Assembly: GCF_004135735.1 (NCBI RefSeq)
Contig: NZ_CP012670.1
Location: 4,361,501-4,425,500, forward strand
Source of the DNA: Sorangium cellulosum
Lineage (GTDB): Bacteria; Myxococcota_A; Polyangia; Polyangiales; Polyangiaceae
Length of the DNA: 64,000 bases
Reading direction: 5' to 3'
The translations under genes were made by a program, and so were the position numbers. Below the pieces are notes generated by a model. That model saw nothing but the letters and a program-made list of their open reading frames with translations, was not told the origin of the DNA and made no database searches. Below are positions 61,844-64,000 of this stretch, piece by piece. Each line of letters begins with the position of its first letter. The first letter of the stretch is position 1.

Positions 61844-61858
61844 GGTTCAATGAACCAT
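61842..61858. promoter_or_regulatory. Palindrome over the RHS2 start codon
   Basis: ATGGTTCAATGAACCAT is a perfect 8-bp inverted repeat around one base. It overlaps the ATG of RHS2 (61841-61843) and would form a hairpin or operator that blocks initiation. RHS1 has no such site. Confidence 0.65.
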
Positions 61859-62152
61859 CGGCCGCTCTGGGCTGTCAAGCGCCAGGCTCCGGTGGCGTAA
61901 TGTCACGGCGCAGGCATGTGAGCCATTGGGCACTGGCCCGGATCCCTCGAGAGACGATCTGAAGACGCGGGCGATATCCCATATAGCCATTGACCATTGC
62001 ACGAGCCTGTCCTCGCGCGCTCGTTCCTCCTCGGCAAGGAGCGGCTCTGTGAGCGTGTCCGGCAGCGCGACGACACTCTCTGTGTGCGCGCGGCCCTCGG
62101 GAGCGCCCCTGTCAACCTCCGCGATGCCTCGCCGGGCCGCTACCGCAAGGGT

Positions 62153-62196
62153 AAGCGTTCACCGGCCGGAACAAGCGGTCCGGCCGGTGAGCGCTT
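62153..62196. repeat. 18-bp inverted repeat
   Basis: AAGCGTTCACCGGCCGGA (62153-62170) faces TCCGGCCGGTGAGCGCTT (62179-62196), one mismatch, 8-nt loop. It lies 30 bp before the 155-bp duplication. No T-tract; could be a recombination or regulatory hairpin. Confidence 0.75.
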
Positions 62197-62224
62197 GCGA
62201 TGGCCCGACCTGACGACAGCGCAA

Positions 62225-62379
62225 GCACGAAGTCGATCGGGGTCTCCGAGGTGCTCTCGAGCAGGAGCTCGACGCCGAGCGTCTCGCCCGGGTGCACGAC
62301 CTCGGGCAGCCGCAGCGTGATGAAGGGGCGGCTCCTCATCACCGCCCATCGTAGCCGAACCGCGATCCGACCCGGACGC
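62225..62379. repeat. 155-bp duplication, second copy
   Basis: Repeats 56207-56361, including the first 39 codons of the arrestin-like gene on the minus strand (start 62342), which then reads into unrelated DNA. It marks a segmental duplication or gene-conversion event around RHS2. Confidence 0.9.
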
Positions 62380-62671
62380 CGCAGAGCGCTGCGGCTCGCT
62401 CGCCGGGCGACGCGCTCGCTCTACCCGCGCTGCAGCGCGCCGCCCCCGCGCGCCATGTACGCGGCGAACAGCGCCGGCGCGAGCTGCTTCATCGCGCGCC
62501 GACGCGAGCGCCGGGTCGAACGGATCGGCCCACGTCAGGCCCGCTGGCGGCCCCCCCATGCCTGCCGAGCTGCGCCCCTCCCCACGCCCGGGGGGCGTCG
62601 GGTTTGTCACTCCCACCGCTGGGCCGTGCCGCGTTACGCTCGGCGAGCCGCGCGCTTGTTCACCCAGTCGT
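62380..62671. other. Gap between duplication and next gene
   Basis: On the minus strand about 62440-62510 reads MKQLAPALFAAYMARGGGAL, possibly the end of a lost gene. Otherwise no coding signal. Confidence 0.35.
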
Positions 62672-63670
62672 ATGACCGTCGAGCTGATCCAGGCAATCGT
62701 TCGTCAGACCACTGTCCTCATCGCTCAGCTGGCGACCTCGGGGGGCCTGCGTGCCCCCCTGGCCCAGCTCGCGGACCAGGTGTTCCAGGACCTGGCGACC
62801 GAGCTGGAGCGGCAGGGGGTCAGCCGCAAGGTGAGCGCCGACATGTTCGGCATGGGGCTCCGGAGCTATCAGCGCCGGGTCCGGCGAAACGCGGAGGGCT
62901 CGGTCGAGCGCCGCCGCTCGCTCTGGGAGGCCGTGCTGGCCCACATCCGCCGCCGGGGGATCACGCCGCGGGCCGAGCTCCTGAGGGCGTTCGCCAGCGA
63001 GGACGAGGTCCTGCTCCGCGGGGTGCTCTTCGACCTGTGCGAGAGCCGCCTGATCTTCCAGGCGGGCCAGGGCGCTCAGGTGGTGTATCGCGCCGTGTCC
63101 GACGACGAGCTCGGCGCGCTCCGCGCGCTCCGCTCCGGCGAGGGGGTGGACGAGCTCGTCTGGGCGATCATCTACCGGGAGGGCCCGCTCACGCGCGACG
63201 AGCTGCTGCAGCGGACGCAGATCGAGCGCGCGGAGCTCGACGGCGCCCTGGGGCGCCTCCTGGAGTCGACGCGCGTCGAGCGGACCGGAGACGGGGCCGG
63301 GGCGACGTACAGCGCCGCGAGCCTCTACGTGCTGCTGGGCTCGCCCGTGGGCTGGGAGGCGGCGATCTTCGATCACTACCAGGCGATGGTGAAGACCATC
63401 CTGTGCCGGCTGCGCGAGGGGCGCGGCGCGCCGGGCCTCGCCGACCGCGTCGGGGGGAGCACCTACACCCTCGACGTGTGGCCCGGCCATCCGTACGAGC
63501 AACAGGCCTACGAGACGCTGGGGCGCCTGCGCGCGCAGCTGGTCGAGCTGCGCGAGCAGGTCGAGGCCTACAACGCGGCGCACGAGGCGCCGGACAGGTA
63601 CACGCAGGTCGTGCAGTACGTCGGACAGTGCTTGATCCAGCAGGACACCGGGAGCGGCGATGAGGACTAG
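62672..63670 (+). CDS. Conserved hypothetical, DNA-binding-like
   Basis: A 332-residue protein starting MTVELIQAIVRQTTVLIAQL. SADMFGMGLRSYQRRVRRNA (about residues 55-74) looks like a recognition helix, and winged-helix-like parts follow (ITPRAELLRAFASEDEVLLR and ITRDELL-like LTRDELLQRTQIERAELDGA). The end is coiled-coil-prone (LRAQLVELREQVEAYNAAHE). I remember similar myxobacterial proteins without function. It overlaps the next gene by 11 bp, so the pair is an operon; a regulator of the secreted protein downstream is conceivable. Confidence 0.7.
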   Translation: MTVELIQAIVRQTTVLIAQLATSGGLRAPLAQLADQVFQDLATELERQGVSRKVSADMFGMGLRSYQRRVRRNAEGSVERRRSLWEAVLAHIRRRGITPRAELLRAFASEDEVLLRGVLFDLCESRLIFQAGQGAQVVYRAVSDDELGALRALRSGEGVDELVWAIIYREGPLTRDELLQRTQIERAELDGALGRLLESTRVERTGDGAGATYSAASLYVLLGSPVGWEAAIFDHYQAMVKTILCRLREGRGAPGLADRVGGSTYTLDVWPGHPYEQQAYETLGRLRAQLVELREQVEAYNAAHEAPDRYTQVVQYVGQCLIQQDTGSGDED

Positions 63671-64000
63671 GGCGGTCGCGACGGTGTGCTTCCTCGCGAG
63701 CGCGGCGGGCGCGGCGCTCGTGGCCCCGGCCTGCCGGGGGGTCGGCCCCCAGACCGGGAGCGAGACCAACTTCCTCCGGAGCTGCGACGCCGGCTGCGGG
63801 GACGGCCTCGCGTGCCTCTGCGGCGTCTGCACGCGCGCCTGCTCGGCCGCCGACGAGTGCGCGGCGCTCGCGTCCGGCGCCGAGTGCGTGGCCGCGGCGG
63901 CGCGGCCTGCCGGGGCGACCTGCGCCGCGGCCGAGAGCGCCGCGGTCTGCGATCTCTCCTGCGGCGACGACGCCGGCTGCGCGCCGCTCGGCGCGTCGTT
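63660..64000 (+). CDS. Secreted Cys-rich protein, runs off the window
   Basis: MRTRAVATVCFLASAAGAAL then VAPAC is a signal sequence with a lipobox-like APAC. The visible 113 residues of the protein are Cys-rich (CDAGCGDGLACLCGVCTRAC and so on), in the Cys-x(5-8)-Cys pattern of myxobacterial surface lipoproteins. The start overlaps the preceding gene by 11 bp, so it is translated from the same mRNA. The C-terminus is outside the window. Confidence 0.75.
   Translation, partial: MRTRAVATVCFLASAAGAALVAPACRGVGPQTGSETNFLRSCDAGCGDGLACLCGVCTRACSAADECAALASGAECVAAAARPAGATCAAAESAAVCDLSCGDDAGCAPLGAS

Noticed and set aside
1..64000. tRNA, rRNA or riboswitch genes
   Set aside because: No cloverleaf, GTTCRAATC-type loop or rRNA segment was found on either strand.

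Overview
The window is high-GC DNA that is best explained as a delta-proteobacterial myxobacterium of the Polyangiales (Sorangium/Polyangium type). The clues are large RHS proteins with glycine-rich N-termini, Cys-rich and Gly/Ser-rich lipoproteins, SGNH and GH43 polysaccharide esterases/hydrolases, arrestin-fold and STAND proteins, and many decayed transposons. This assignment is inference from gene style; no rRNA, tRNA or ribosomal protein gene is present.

Layout. (1) 0-5.2 kb: an IS66 relic, a RibD/DHFR-type reductase, a P450 that has lost its N-terminus, and an aldo/keto reductase plus truncated quinone reductase operon divergent from its TetR regulator across a palindromic operator. (2) 5.2-10.5 kb: a scrapyard of small two-gene modules (PIN/antitoxin relic, nucleotidyltransferase plus small partner, ParE/antitoxin) mixed with three copies of radC, one intact and translationally coupled to a sigma-factor-like frame without a visible start. 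(3) 10.5-23.5 kb: an integron. A complete IntI-type tyrosine recombinase (minus strand, 14275-15225) faces a cassette array to its right. Hairpin attC sites at 16759, 18056, 22373 and 23443 separate a PD-(D/E)XK/DUF2934 protein, an Mrr-like restriction endonuclease, an inverted three-gene DUF262 / DUF3696-ATPase / third-component operon and a HEPN zinc-ribbon protein. A second, integrase-less cluster of minus-oriented cassettes with its own attC sites lies left of the integrase. Almost every cassette cargo looks like defence or toxin biology.

(4) 23.5-33.4 kb: repeat remnants, an intact IS481 element, a truncated STAND/helical-repeat paralogue, a frameshifted RHS gene whose tip runs directly into a full-length STAND NTPase gene. 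(5) 33.4-43 kb: copper monooxygenase-like lipoprotein, an isolated attC, a SGNH lipoprotein esterase with a clear terminator, and a ParE gene interrupted by a three-deep nest of insertion sequences (IS4 in IS4 in ParE, with an IS5 element in the inner IS4). (6) 43-50 kb: GST, LysR/DUF4260 divergent pair, and an operon of two secreted GH43 lipoproteins probably for arabinan-type polysaccharides, preceded by a LacI-type palindrome. (7) 50-64 kb: Imm42-like protein, the largest block of a 21-bp minisatellite that also occurs at 24.2 and 36.4 kb, GyrI-like protein with an attC-like tail, alpha/beta hydrolase, secreted Cys protein, arrestin-like protein, and a second RHS gene (split by IS110 and a deletion) that still has a toxin tip overlapping a candidate immunity gene.

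The region behaves as an accessory hot spot: integron capture, IS insertion and short-segment duplication have built it, and conflict systems (RHS toxins, toxin-antitoxin modules, nucleases, STAND/HEPN proteins) are the recurring cargo.
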